Shown here: positions 1 through 8,385 of the stretch, piece after piece
Layout: each line of letters starts with the position of its first letter
Numbering within the stretch: the first letter of the stretch is position 1
Source: a virus
Virus record (IMG/VR): IMGVR_UViG_3300048103_001146
Location: 1 to 20,548 of that record
Length of the DNA stretch: 20,548 nucleotides
Strand: one strand, 5' to 3'
The notes under the pieces: model-generated
Database searches by the model: none
What the model saw: only the letters and a program-made list of their open reading frames with translations
Told to the model about the DNA's origin: nothing
Made by a program: the position numbers and the translations under genes

Positions 1-1
1 T

Positions 2-1438
2 GCATTCATAGATCAAAATGATTTTTTTGATAAAAATACAATCGTTAACAGAACAATTTTTTGCGTACTAAGGCAAGCTCTTGAATCCGGAGATGCGCTC
101 GACGAAGTACTGCTTGCGCAAAGAGTCCAGTCTTTAAATATATCCTTTGAGGATAATATAAATATAGCAGACTACATTAAAGCCCTTTCAATGAGGCAGA
201 TATCAAAGGATGGTGTGGTTAAAGCTGCACAGGAGCTAAAGAAGATAACTGTTCGTCGCGAAATACACAACTCCTCTCTCGAGGTTGCAAAAAATATGAA
301 GAATATGGCTGCAAGCTCGACATTTGATGATATTGTTAGCGAAGCAGATAAAATATATAACGACAAAGTAAATCTATACGAAATTGGGTCAAGTAAGCCT
401 GAGAACTTATTTGATGACATGGAAGATTTTATTGAAGAAAGGGGTAATAACCCAGTCGATCAATTTGGACTAATGGGCCCACACGAACGAGTGAATGAAC
501 TATATGGCTCTCTTCTTCGTCCTGGAAACATCACAGTTGTTGTTGCTCGCGCAGGTGTTGGTAAAACCCAATTCTGCATGGACTTTTGTACAAAAGTTTC
601 ATCAATAAATAATAATGTCCCAATCCTGCATTTTGATAATGGAGAAATGAGTAAGGAAGAATTGATTGTTCGTCAGTGCTCTGCTCTTTCTGGAGTGCCG
701 ATGCACCTTCTCGAAACTGGAAGGTGGAGGCAGGCAGGTCAAGAGATTGTTGATAAAGTTCGATCAACCTGGAAAAAAGTAAAAGATTTTAAATTTTATT
801 ATTATAATGTAGCGGGACATAGTATTGAGAGTATGCTTAATATCATTCGAAGATTTTATTACTCAGAGGTGGGTAGAGGAAACCCAATGATCTTTAGTTT
901 TGACTATATTAAAACAACATACGAGCGCCAAAATGGAGCAAGTAGTTGGGAGACAGTGGGGCGCATGGTTGATAAGTTTAAGCAATTGATTCAAAAAGAG
1001 TTGTGCTTTAACGGCGCTCCGACAGTTGCAATGCTAACAAGTGTCCAAAGTAATCGACTCGGTATAACAAATAACAGAAGCTCTGATAATGTAGTTGATG
1101 ACGAAAGCATAGTTTCTCTTTCAGATCAAATCACACAGTTTTGCTCTCACTTATTTTTGCTTCGACAGAAAACTATGGATGAAATTCAAGAAGAGCCAGA
1201 TGGCTTTGGAACTCATAAATTAATTTGTTTGAAATATCGCTGGCTTGGACAAGATGTTCATAGGGCATTGCAGCCTGTTGAAATGCCTGATGGAAGTAAA
1301 CGCAAAAATTACCTCAACCTCCACATGGAAAACTTCAGCATTCAAGAAAAAGGCGACCTCGTTGACATGATAGAACATATGGACTCAGAGGGAGTTGGTA
1401 TACTTGAAGATATGCGTGATGAAGTTCCTAATTTGTAA
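2..1438 (+). CDS. Replicative DNA helicase, DnaB/T4 gp41 type (5' truncated)
   Basis: Ring helicase that unwinds DNA at the phage fork. The frame is open from base 2, so the gene begins outside the window; the ATG at 191 is internal. The 63 codons before it (ending NIADYIKALS) continue into a helical region typical of the DnaB N-terminal domain. Numbering from base 2 (478 residues visible), the RecA-like domain has a Walker A ARAGVGKT at about 182-189, a Walker B strand MIFSFDY with Asp near 301, and an H3-like segment MLTSVQSNR near 344-352. The primase gene starts 2 bases after the stop, so the two fork enzymes are probably made together. T4 gp41 belongs to this superfamily. The family assignment is strong; assignment to gp41 rather than another phage DnaB is inference. 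Confidence 0.93.
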   Translation, partial: AFIDQNDFFDKNTIVNRTIFCVLRQALESGDALDEVLLAQRVQSLNISFEDNINIADYIKALSMRQISKDGVVKAAQELKKITVRREIHNSSLEVAKNMKNMAASSTFDDIVSEADKIYNDKVNLYEIGSSKPENLFDDMEDFIEERGNNPVDQFGLMGPHERVNELYGSLLRPGNITVVVARAGVGKTQFCMDFCTKVSSINNNVPILHFDNGEMSKEELIVRQCSALSGVPMHLLETGRWRQAGQEIVDKVRSTWKKVKDFKFYYYNVAGHSIESMLNIIRRFYYSEVGRGNPMIFSFDYIKTTYERQNGASSWETVGRMVDKFKQLIQKELCFNGAPTVAMLTSVQSNRLGITNNRSSDNVVDDESIVSLSDQITQFCSHLFLLRQKTMDEIQEEPDGFGTHKLICLKYRWLGQDVHRALQPVEMPDGSKRKNYLNLHMENFSIQEKGDLVDMIEHMDSEGVGILEDMRDEVPNL

Positions 1439-1440
1439 AT

Positions 1441-2475
1441 ATGAATCCTGAAAAAATTAAAGATTCTCTAACTAGGTTGGGTTACAAGTTAGCTGATAGA
1501 GGAGCTTACTGGCAGACCAATGCTATGTTTCGAAATGGAGATAATAAAACTGCGATTCAAATATACAAAAACACAGGTGTCTGGAAGGATCATGTTCAAA
1601 ACAGTTCGTTTTCTCCCTTTAAGAGATTAGTGGAGATAACATTAGGAACAAATGATAAAAATCAAGTCAAGGACTTTATAGAAGAAGATGATCTTGGAGC
1701 AAATTACAACAAATTAACATTCTCAGAAAAATTAGAAATGGAAGAAATATACCCAGAAGCCTGCCTAGATAGGTTATTACCTCACTACAAGTTTTATAAC
1801 GATAAAGGTATCTCAACAGAAACATTAAAATCACTCAAAGGTGGATACGCTACAACAGGAAAATTAAACAATCGATTCATCTTTCCTATCTATAATGAAC
1901 ATAACCAAATTCATGGCTTCTCTGGACGCGATATGAGTAGCTTGGATGGTCGACCCAAGTGGAAGCATGTGGGGCGCAAGAAAGGGTGGATTTACCCCCT
2001 CTACGCGAACGTAGAGACAGTTGATGCAATCAATGATACTCGAACAATCATTTTTGTGGAAAGTATTGGCGATCTACTCAACTTAAATGAACAAGGTTAT
2101 AAAAATGTACTTGTAACATTTGGTCTTGATATCTCAACCAAGCTAATCTGCGCAACACTATCTCTGAATGTAGATAATCTTGTTATTGGACTGAACAACG
2201 ACAAAACATCTTCTCGTAATAGAGGATTAGAAGCGAGCATAAAAAACTATTTAAAATTATTGAACTATTATAATCCTGAAAAAATTAAAATATGTTTACC
2301 CACACAAAAAGACTTTGGTGACATGAACAATGATGATTTTTCGGAGTGGTCAAATAAACTACAATCAATTGATGTCAAAAAGCAACAAACAATGATCATT
2401 GGAAAGATAAATGAAATATACAAATCCCTACCTAAAACTTTATTAAAAAACAAAAAAATTATAATCGATGAGTAA
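1441..2475 (+). CDS. DNA primase, DnaG/TOPRIM type
   Basis: Makes RNA primers for lagging-strand synthesis and should act with the helicase just upstream. The core motif FPIYNEHNQIHGFSGRD (148-164) matches the bacterial primase signature FPI...G.GF.GR. The TOPRIM acid is in FVESIGD (Glu207), and the second acidic motif is GLNNDKTSSRNRG (about 250-262, Asp254), where the usual DxD reads NxD. The N-terminus (20-60, with NGDNKTAIQIYKNTGVWKDH) looks like the CHC2 zinc-finger fold but has no cysteine ligands. At 344 residues it is shorter than cellular DnaG and apparently lacks a long helicase-binding tail. No Shine-Dalgarno sequence precedes the ATG. Its last 8 bases overlap the nuclease gene. 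Confidence 0.88.
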   Translation: MNPEKIKDSLTRLGYKLADRGAYWQTNAMFRNGDNKTAIQIYKNTGVWKDHVQNSSFSPFKRLVEITLGTNDKNQVKDFIEEDDLGANYNKLTFSEKLEMEEIYPEACLDRLLPHYKFYNDKGISTETLKSLKGGYATTGKLNNRFIFPIYNEHNQIHGFSGRDMSSLDGRPKWKHVGRKKGWIYPLYANVETVDAINDTRTIIFVESIGDLLNLNEQGYKNVLVTFGLDISTKLICATLSLNVDNLVIGLNNDKTSSRNRGLEASIKNYLKLLNYYNPEKIKICLPTQKDFGDMNNDDFSEWSNKLQSIDVKKQQTMIIGKINEIYKSLPKTLLKNKKIIIDE

Positions 2476-3544
2476 AATAACAAAATTATCTGCCAGTAGA
2501 ATAAAAACCGCACAAACATGTAGTTGGACTTATTGGTGCAATTATAAATTAAAACTGCCTGATGCAGGCAATGATGGATCAAGCCGAGGAACAATCTGCC
2601 ACAACATTTTCGAACTGCTCGGCGATCATCATCGTGACGAGTTTGATAAGATTGTAGAAGAGGGTACAATCTGGAACACTGAGACTGTTGCTACACAAGT
2701 CAAAAAAGAAGCAGAAGAGTTGACAGTAAATGATCCAGAAAATCTTGAACTCATTGATGAAATGATTGTTAATGGATTAAGATGTGATTTCTTTGGGGAC
2801 GAAAATGAAAAACCTAAGATTGCGGAATCAGAACGCTTTTTTGATCTTGAAATTGATCGACCAGAAGAAGGAATAAAATATGCAGTTCGTGGATACATCG
2901 ACAAACTATTCGTATACAAAGATAATTCAGTAATCATTCGAGACTTCAAAAGCAGCAAATCAGTATTCAAAGGAAAAGAAATAACTGACAATCTGCAAAA
3001 TTTAATATACTGTCTTGCGATAAAACATTTGATGCCCGAAACCGAACCTCAAAGTGAGTTTTTGTTTTTACGCTTTGATTTAGAAACTGATCTGCTAGGC
3101 AAAACAGGAAAAGGTAGGATGAAAATGGATAAAATTACAGCAGAAGAACTTGACGGCTTTGAACATCAACTCACACAATTCCAGAGCTATCTTGATAACT
3201 TTGACGAAGAAGCGGCGAAAAGTAATCTAGCAGCAAAACAAGACTACCCAAGAGATGGTACATTCGGAGGTCCACTTGCTTGCGGTAAAGACGGATACAA
3301 AATGTCCCGCGGACAACCTGTGCTTGATGATAATGGTGAGCCAATCAAGGCGTTCATTTGTCCATTTCGAAAGCCGCGAGAATATTGGGCGCTAAAAGAT
3401 GCGGACGGAAACGTTAAAAAAACAGCCTTTCCAGAAAATAAGCACGAACTTGAGCTTGAAGATGGGGACAAAATTGTTAGTATGAAATATGACGGTTGTC
3501 CACACTGGCAAAAGAAGCAAGTTCTAGATGATTTCCTCGACTAA
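2468..3544 (+). CDS. PD-(D/E)XK nuclease, Cas4/RecB-like
   Basis: Probable DNA exonuclease or endonuclease for phage recombination, end processing or host DNA breakdown. Motifs in order: SASRIKTAQTC at the N-terminus, RGTICH with His45, GYID with Asp145, the catalytic DFK triplet (Asp159, Lys161) in IIRDFKSSK, and a perfect QxxxY (Gln177 to Tyr181). This is the RecB/Cas4/AddB nuclease signature. One N-terminal Cys (18, possibly also 24) and three C-terminal Cys (272, 298, 344) resemble the 4Fe-4S ligand arrangement of Cas4 and AddB, though the C-terminal three are unusually far apart. It overlaps the primase gene by 8 bases and the Nudix gene by 17. There is no CRISPR context, so this is a phage replication or recombination nuclease, not a Cas4 in the strict sense. 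Confidence 0.85.
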   Translation: MSKITKLSASRIKTAQTCSWTYWCNYKLKLPDAGNDGSSRGTICHNIFELLGDHHRDEFDKIVEEGTIWNTETVATQVKKEAEELTVNDPENLELIDEMIVNGLRCDFFGDENEKPKIAESERFFDLEIDRPEEGIKYAVRGYIDKLFVYKDNSVIIRDFKSSKSVFKGKEITDNLQNLIYCLAIKHLMPETEPQSEFLFLRFDLETDLLGKTGKGRMKMDKITAEELDGFEHQLTQFQSYLDNFDEEAAKSNLAAKQDYPRDGTFGGPLACGKDGYKMSRGQPVLDDNGEPIKAFICPFRKPREYWALKDADGNVKKTAFPENKHELELEDGDKIVSMKYDGCPHWQKKQVLDDFLD

Positions 3545-3938
3545 AGAATACATCGCGGCAGGAATTGTCGCGCAGTTTAGAGATCTTGTATTACTTGGGC
3601 GGCGCAGCAAAAATTGCCACAGCTTTTCAGGCCACTGGTCTATGCCCTGCGGAATGATTGACTCTGGAGAGCATCCTGAATACGCAGCAAGAAGAGAGTT
3701 TCTTGAAGAGACTGGTGTTCGTGCAAACAAAGAAATAAAGTTTCTCGATGATTTCGAAGCAAAAGAAGGTAAATACTTCGCGCTATACTCGATGCAAATT
3801 GACGACCTCATTTTTCCAAGTAACGACGCAATTGATGCAATTGAACACGACGAATGGGGCTTTTTTAAAATAGCAAAAAACTCACTTCCTTTGCCAATGA
3901 CAAAAGAAACAAGAAATGCAATATTGAAGTTGAAATGA
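3528..3938 (+). CDS. Nudix hydrolase
   Basis: Hydrolyses a nucleoside diphosphate linked to another group X; the substrate cannot be read from sequence. The Nudix box is complete: G42-x5-E48-x7-R56-E57-F-L-E60-E61-T-G63-V64, the Mg-binding signature. The short length (136 residues) fits a single-domain MutT-like protein. It starts 17 bases inside the end of the nuclease gene, and its stop overlaps the next start (ATGA). Position at the head of a GDP-sugar cassette suggests an NDP-sugar or sugar-phosphate substrate. However, the enteric GDP-mannose hydrolase has a modified box, while this one is canonical, so dNTP cleaning or mRNA-cap-like substrates remain possible. Confidence 0.9.
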   Translation: MISSTKEYIAAGIVAQFRDLVLLGRRSKNCHSFSGHWSMPCGMIDSGEHPEYAARREFLEETGVRANKEIKFLDDFEAKEGKYFALYSMQIDDLIFPSNDAIDAIEHDEWGFFKIAKNSLPLPMTKETRNAILKLK

Positions 3939-4681
3939 ATCTTGCGCTATTGACATCTTATTTTTCTAAAAAGATTCACCCAAATGACCCAAAAGATAAT
4001 GCAGTCGTCGGACGAAACTTAGATGGCCACGTATCAAACAATGAAATCAATTATATCAAACCGTGGTACGATTCAGTCAACAAACTGCAATTAAATGGCT
4101 TTGTTTTTCATGACAATTTATCAGATCAATTTGTAGAACAATATACCACAAATAAAATAAAATTCATAAAAGTCGGTGATTTTGAATATAGTAATAATGA
4201 TTATAGATTTTTTTGTTTCAGAGATTTTTTGCAAGAAAATAAATTTGATGTTGTGTTTCACAATGATGCGTCAGATGTAACAGTTGTAAAAGACCCAATC
4301 GATCTAATCAAACAAAATCCCACAATAGATTATTTTGCGTGTCAAGACAGCATCAAACTCAATCAATTTCCATATCTCAAAGCTCATCAAGAATTTAACT
4401 TTGAAGACTTGGTTCTGTTTATGATCAATTATGATTCTTGGGATTTGATCAACATGGGTGTGGTCGGCGGCATATACAATAACATGCTTAAATTTTATGA
4501 CAAGTTCTGTGAAATCAGGGAATCCATGAAAAACCCTCAATTTAATGCGGACATGTGGATACTTCAATATCTTCTTCGATCACAGCTTCAACCTTGCAAA
4601 TTTATTATGGGAGAACCTGTTTGCAGCGAATTCAAACAACACCAAAATGAAAGAAAAGATGTATTCTTTATTCACAAATGA
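3935..4681 (+). CDS. Putative glycosyltransferase (GT-A-like)
   Basis: Probably transfers a sugar from a nucleotide donor. The fold order looks GT-A-like: an N-terminal strand LALLTSYFS, then a strand leading to an acidic motif, DVVFHNDASD (105-114), that resembles the metal-binding DxD site, followed by NMGVVGG and a later NADMWILQYLL. The ending FIHK resembles the closing His segment of some retaining transferases. No signal peptide or membrane segment is visible, so it should act in the cytoplasm. Its start and stop both overlap neighbours by 4 bases (ATGA), coupling it to the Nudix gene and to the second transferase. Donor and acceptor are unknown; GDP-fucose made by the genes downstream is the obvious candidate donor. 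Confidence 0.65.
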   Translation: MNLALLTSYFSKKIHPNDPKDNAVVGRNLDGHVSNNEINYIKPWYDSVNKLQLNGFVFHDNLSDQFVEQYTTNKIKFIKVGDFEYSNNDYRFFCFRDFLQENKFDVVFHNDASDVTVVKDPIDLIKQNPTIDYFACQDSIKLNQFPYLKAHQEFNFEDLVLFMINYDSWDLINMGVVGGIYNNMLKFYDKFCEIRESMKNPQFNADMWILQYLLRSQLQPCKFIMGEPVCSEFKQHQNERKDVFFIHK

Positions 4682-5295
4682 TTGAAATAATCTGCGTTAC
4701 ATATGGGCAAGGCTGGAACTTAAAATGTTTAATCAATAGCTTCAAATCGCAGACATCTAAAGATTGGTTCTTGAGAATCATCCATGATGGAGAGTGCGAC
4801 CAATTTGATATTCTTAAAGACGATTTATATAAAAACGACTATCTGTCAGATCAGGTATATCTAGAATCAACAAAACAAAGATTCAATGACTATGGCCACT
4901 CTTTAAGGCGTCACGGACTACTAAACCCAATTCAAGACTCGGATTTTATTTTAATAACAAATGGAGATAATTACTATCTACCAACTTTAGTAGAAAATAT
5001 TCAAGACGCAATCCACTTGACTCCTGATTCGGAATTCATATTCTTTGATTATATTCAAAAATTTGACCACAAAATACACAACATACCAAAAGATCGGTTT
5101 TTTTGTATGAATAATAAAATACAAGAAGGAATTATAGATATGGGCTCAGCAGTGGTTTCAACAAAAATAGCTCGATCGACAGGATTTAATCATACATCTT
5201 ATAATGGAGATTTTTTATACTTTAGAGACTGTCTATCAAATATACCTCAAGAAAATATATACAAAATTCCACAACCGCTTTTTGTTCATATATAA
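4678..5295 (+). CDS. Family 2-like glycosyltransferase
   Basis: Inverting GT-A transferase by fold. The start IEIICVTYGQGWNLKCLINS has the form of GT2 proteins (strand, then a helix contacting the nucleotide). HDGE near 36-39 matches the first Asp motif and TNGDNYYLP (94-102) the second, metal-binding one. The length of 205 residues is only the catalytic domain, with no membrane helices, so it is soluble. Translation is coupled to the preceding transferase through ATGA. A 35-base gap separates it from gmd. Two transferases in a row suggest that a short glycan, not a single sugar, is built. The acceptor (virion protein, DNA base or host envelope) is not known. Confidence 0.78.
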   Translation: MIEIICVTYGQGWNLKCLINSFKSQTSKDWFLRIIHDGECDQFDILKDDLYKNDYLSDQVYLESTKQRFNDYGHSLRRHGLLNPIQDSDFILITNGDNYYLPTLVENIQDAIHLTPDSEFIFFDYIQKFDHKIHNIPKDRFFCMNNKIQEGIIDMGSAVVSTKIARSTGFNHTSYNGDFLYFRDCLSNIPQENIYKIPQPLFVHI

Positions 5296-5330
5296 CTTTA
5301 ATTTCCCCCGTGTAATTCTATTATCTAACA

Positions 5331-6362
5331 ATGAAAAAAATAATAGTAACAGGAGTCACTGGCCAAGATGGAAGTCATATGGTCGATTATCTATTAAAGA
5401 ATACTGATCATGAAATTTATGGTTCGGTGAGAAGATTGAGCGTTAAAAATCACGAGAATATTTTGCATTTAGAAAATGAGCCGCGATTTCACTTGATTGA
5501 CATGGATCTAAATGATGCGCACAGTATGCGCGATGTGATACTTGATATTCAACCCGATTACTTTATCAATTTTGCGGCGCAATCATTTGTCGCAGGTAGT
5601 TGGAATTATCCAATTCAAACATGGGATACAGACGCAGATGCAGTACTACATATTCTTGAGTCAATTCGTCGATTTGTTCCTGATTGTAAATTTTATAATG
5701 CTGGATCAAGCGAAGAGTTTGGTGATGTCATAACAAACCCTCAAAACGAAGATCATCCCCTGCGACCACAAAGCCCTTACGGCGCAGCCAAATGCGCAGC
5801 TAGGCACCTTGTACGTGTCTACAGGGAGTCTTATAACCTCTACGCTGTTCAAGGCTGGCTGTTCAATCATGAAGGTAGTCGTCGCGGTCTTGATTTCGTG
5901 ACTCGTAAAATTTCTCACACAGTAGCAAGAATAAAAATTGCCCTAGAATCAAACAAAACAATCCCCATTTTGAAACTTGGCAACATTGAAGCTCAACGCG
6001 ACTGGAGTGATGCAGAAGATTTCATGGAAGGTGTTTGGTTGATGCTCAATCAAAAGGCCCCAAAAAATTATGTATTGGGTAGTGGCGAGATGCACACAGT
6101 GCGTGAATTTCTTGAAGAAGCTTTAAAATGCGCAGGTATCGAATTTGAATCGCGAGGTACAGAAGCTGATGAAAAATATTATACTGTTGATGGCGAACTA
6201 ATTTTTGAAGTTGATCCAAAATTTTATCGACCCGCAGAAGTGCACGAATTGTGCGGTGATCCATCGCTTGCAGAAAACGAAATGGGCTGGGTTCGCAAAA
6301 CAGATTTTTACGGATTGGTAAAAAAGATGTATCAAAGCGATTATGCTTTGTTGACTCAATGA
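5331..6362 (+). CDS. gmd: GDP-mannose 4,6-dehydratase
   Basis: Converts GDP-D-mannose to GDP-4-keto-6-deoxy-D-mannose, the first committed step to GDP-L-fucose. It is a short-chain dehydrogenase with an NADP-binding glycine motif TGVTGQDGS (7-15), an active-site AGSSEEFG with Ser126 and Glu128, and a YxxxK pair Tyr150/Lys154 in SPYGAAK. NHEGSRRGLDFVTRKI (179-194) is the Gmd family signature. The length of 343 residues is normal. The ATG at 5331 begins directly on the Rossmann strand, which supports this start. It has no Shine-Dalgarno sequence; a TATTAT hexamer lies at 5319-5324 but no good -35 is seen. The stop overlaps the fcl start by 4 bases. Confidence 0.96.
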   Translation: MKKIIVTGVTGQDGSHMVDYLLKNTDHEIYGSVRRLSVKNHENILHLENEPRFHLIDMDLNDAHSMRDVILDIQPDYFINFAAQSFVAGSWNYPIQTWDTDADAVLHILESIRRFVPDCKFYNAGSSEEFGDVITNPQNEDHPLRPQSPYGAAKCAARHLVRVYRESYNLYAVQGWLFNHEGSRRGLDFVTRKISHTVARIKIALESNKTIPILKLGNIEAQRDWSDAEDFMEGVWLMLNQKAPKNYVLGSGEMHTVREFLEEALKCAGIEFESRGTEADEKYYTVDGELIFEVDPKFYRPAEVHELCGDPSLAENEMGWVRKTDFYGLVKKMYQSDYALLTQ

Positions 6363-7315
6363 AGCGCAAATCAATCTTTCTAGCAGGTCACCGCGGAATG
6401 GTTGGGTCTGCAGTTCTCAATTATTTACAAAGCAATGGTTACGAAAATGTAATCACACGAACTCGTGGTGAACTCGATTTGATTAGTCAATCACAAGTTG
6501 ATAGTTTTTTCGCGAAAGAGCGTCCAGATGCAGTAATCATTTGCGCGGCAAAGGTTGGCGGCATTCTCGCAAACAATACATATCGCGCAGACTTTATCTA
6601 TCAAAATCTACAAATAGCAAGCAACCTAATACATGCTTCAAGTAAATATAATGTTCAAAAACTAATCAATCTTGGTAGTTCATGTATATATCCTCGAGAT
6701 GCAAAAATACCAATTGTAGAAGAAAGCCTCTTAACAGATGTATTAGAAAAAACAAATGAACCATATGCTATCGCAAAAATAGCTGCAATCAAATTGTGCG
6801 AAAGTTATTGCGAGCAATACAATAATAATTTTTATTCGATTATGCCGTGCAACATGTATGGGCCGCGAGATAATTTTGATTTGAAGAGTTCACATGTTTT
6901 ACCAGCACTAATAAGAAAAGTACATGAAGCAAAAGAAAGTGGCGCCAAAAATGTGGAAGTTTGGGGAAGTGGTAAACCATTGCGCGAATTTTTATATGTT
7001 GACGATCTGGCGCAAGCAATAACATATTGCCTTGAAAATGTTGACGCGGCAGACATATACAACAAAGGAATTTCGCACATCAATTGTGGATCCGAAGATG
7101 AAGTATCTATTCTTGAATTGACACATTTGATACAAAAGGTTGTGGGCTATCAAGGAGAGATCGTCTTTGACTCTAGCAAACCCGACGGAACCTACCGTAA
7201 AAAAATGGACAACACTCAATTATCAAACATAGGATTCATTGCAAAAACTGCTCTAGAACAAGGGCTCAAACAAACATATGCTTGGTATCTAGAAAATAAA
7301 CAAAAATTTGTGTAA
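6359..7315 (+). CDS. fcl: GDP-L-fucose synthase (epimerase/reductase)
   Basis: Epimerises at C3/C5 and reduces the 4-keto sugar made by Gmd, giving GDP-L-fucose with NADPH. Residues match the E. coli enzyme number for number: Ser107 and Cys109 in LGSSCIYP, Tyr136/Lys140 in PYAIAK, and His179 in KSSHV. The glycine motif AGHRGMVGS (9-17) binds NADP. The length of 318 is typical. It is coupled to gmd by an ATGA overlap, so both enzymes should be made in step. With gmd and the two transferases it forms a complete make-and-attach route that needs only host GDP-mannose. It is followed at once by an AATAAATA motif and the first structural-type gene, so the sugar cassette seems to end here. Confidence 0.96.
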   Translation: MKRKSIFLAGHRGMVGSAVLNYLQSNGYENVITRTRGELDLISQSQVDSFFAKERPDAVIICAAKVGGILANNTYRADFIYQNLQIASNLIHASSKYNVQKLINLGSSCIYPRDAKIPIVEESLLTDVLEKTNEPYAIAKIAAIKLCESYCEQYNNNFYSIMPCNMYGPRDNFDLKSSHVLPALIRKVHEAKESGAKNVEVWGSGKPLREFLYVDDLAQAITYCLENVDAADIYNKGISHINCGSEDEVSILELTHLIQKVVGYQGEIVFDSSKPDGTYRKKMDNTQLSNIGFIAKTALEQGLKQTYAWYLENKQKFV

Positions 7316-7321
7316 TAAATA
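7314..7321 (+). promoter_or_regulatory. T4-late-like motif AATAAATA
   Basis: AATAAATA overlaps the fcl stop codon and lies 3 bases before the ATG at 7325. It matches the relaxed NATAAATA form of the T4 late promoter (TATAAATA) reported in marine T4-like phages. The same motif recurs at 8378-8385. Because it is so near the ATG, transcription would begin about at the start codon, so a chance AT-rich start region is a real alternative. Confidence 0.35.
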
Positions 7322-7324
7322 ACT

Positions 7325-8377
7325 ATGAATAATCAAAACAACAACTTCTCAGACAGAGTATTAAATGCCTTGAAACAAAAAGTAGTTGCTCACAACATAA
7401 AATACACTCAAAAAATAACGCTTTCTCAATTACAAAAAGTATATCGCCGCGGATCAGAAATGTTTAGCGAATTTGGGCGACCAGGAAAAACACGCGGTCA
7501 ATGGGCCCTTGCTCGAGTAAATATGTTTTTAAAAATGGTTGGCGGATCGAACGTAAAAGATGCTTACCGTAAGGCTGACCAAGACATCGCAAAAGCAGGA
7601 ATTGTTTTTGATGACGGAGTTCGTGAAGAAGATAAGTTGTTCACAGAAGAAGATCTTATCGCAGCAAAGCTCGACATGAACAATAATCAATTGCAAGAAG
7701 ATCCAAGTTTCACAAATGAAATGTGGAGCACAATTTTTATTGAAACTGATGAGTTAGGTTTTGAGGAGTATATGGACGAAGAATCATGGGCTGCAGAAAA
7801 AAACAAAGGCAAAAAACTAAACAAGCCATTTCGCACTTCTGGTGGACCTAAGAAATTTTCAGTTTATGTAAAGAACGAAAAAGGTAATGTCGTAAAAGTT
7901 AATTTTGGTGATCCAAATATGGAAATAAAACGAGACGACCCAGCTCGCCGAAAAAGTTTTAGAGCTAGACACAATTGCGAAAATCCTGGACCAAAAACAA
8001 AAGCTCGTTACTGGAGCTGTAAAATGTGGAGCAAAAAAAGTGTTACTAAAATGACCAAGGGAGAAGAAGGCGATCAAGAGGATATTGAAGAAGCCTTCGA
8101 ATCAGATGAAAGTTCTGAAGCTAAAAATGGTTTGTGGGACAACATACGAAAAAAGAAAAAACGTATGGGTAAAAAATATAAAGCTGCAAAACCAGGCAGC
8201 AAAGATCGTCCCAGTAAAGAAGCTTGGAAAAAAGCTCAATCCGCAGACGAAGAAAAAGAATTCAAACCACACATGATGTACGATCCAAAAACAGGAAAAG
8301 CTGTAGAAGCAAAAACATACAAACAACATCTTGAACTAAAAGAAAAAGGTTTCACACACGAAAAACCTAACTCTTAA
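7325..8377 (+). CDS. Modular phage protein of unknown function, possibly virion-associated
   Basis: I recognise its parts as modules that recur in marine phage proteins but cannot assign a role. Module 1 (about 30-72) contains LSQLQKVYRRG and GRPGKTRGQWALARVNMFL. Module 2 (about 175-236) contains KFSVYVKNEKGNVVKVNFGD and a Cys/His part with RARHNCENPG and RYWSCKMWS; Cys218, Cys232 and His216 could bind a metal. Module 3 (270-350) is very basic (GLWDNIRKKKKRMGKKYK) and ends HMMYDPKTGKAV then KQHLELKEKGFTH. The linkers are acidic. No signal or membrane segment is seen. It leads the late-looking gene block, 9 bases after fcl. Strong charge patterning suits a scaffold, a DNA-binding internal head protein or a protease-processed protein; none is shown. 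Confidence 0.75.
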   Translation: MNNQNNNFSDRVLNALKQKVVAHNIKYTQKITLSQLQKVYRRGSEMFSEFGRPGKTRGQWALARVNMFLKMVGGSNVKDAYRKADQDIAKAGIVFDDGVREEDKLFTEEDLIAAKLDMNNNQLQEDPSFTNEMWSTIFIETDELGFEEYMDEESWAAEKNKGKKLNKPFRTSGGPKKFSVYVKNEKGNVVKVNFGDPNMEIKRDDPARRKSFRARHNCENPGPKTKARYWSCKMWSKKSVTKMTKGEEGDQEDIEEAFESDESSEAKNGLWDNIRKKKKRMGKKYKAAKPGSKDRPSKEAWKKAQSADEEKEFKPHMMYDPKTGKAVEAKTYKQHLELKEKGFTHEKPNS

Positions 8378-8385
8378 AATAAATA
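8378..8385 (+). promoter_or_regulatory. Second T4-late-like motif AATAAATA
   Basis: Same octamer and same placement as at 7314-7321: directly after the previous stop codon (TAA 8375-8377) and 4 bases before the ATG at 8390. Recurrence of an identical octamer at the same distance from two consecutive start codons favours a signal over chance, but the strict consensus T is an A here. Confidence 0.33.

Noticed and set aside
157-164. TATAAATA on the plus strand
   Set aside because: It lies inside the helicase coding sequence far from any start codon; most likely chance.
191-193. ATG as start of the helicase
   Set aside because: The frame is open to base 2 and the upstream residues fit the DnaB N-terminal domain, so the gene is cut by the window edge.
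2468-3544. Cas4 as a sign of a CRISPR system
   Set aside because: No repeats or other cas genes in the window; the nuclease sits in a replication cluster.
3528-3938. Nudix protein as GDP-mannose mannosyl hydrolase
   Set aside because: Context is tempting, but that enzyme has an altered Nudix box and this one is canonical with REFLEETG.
5296-5330. Promoter before gmd
   Set aside because: A TATTAT lies 6 bases before the ATG, but the -35 position reads CTTTAA, too far from consensus.
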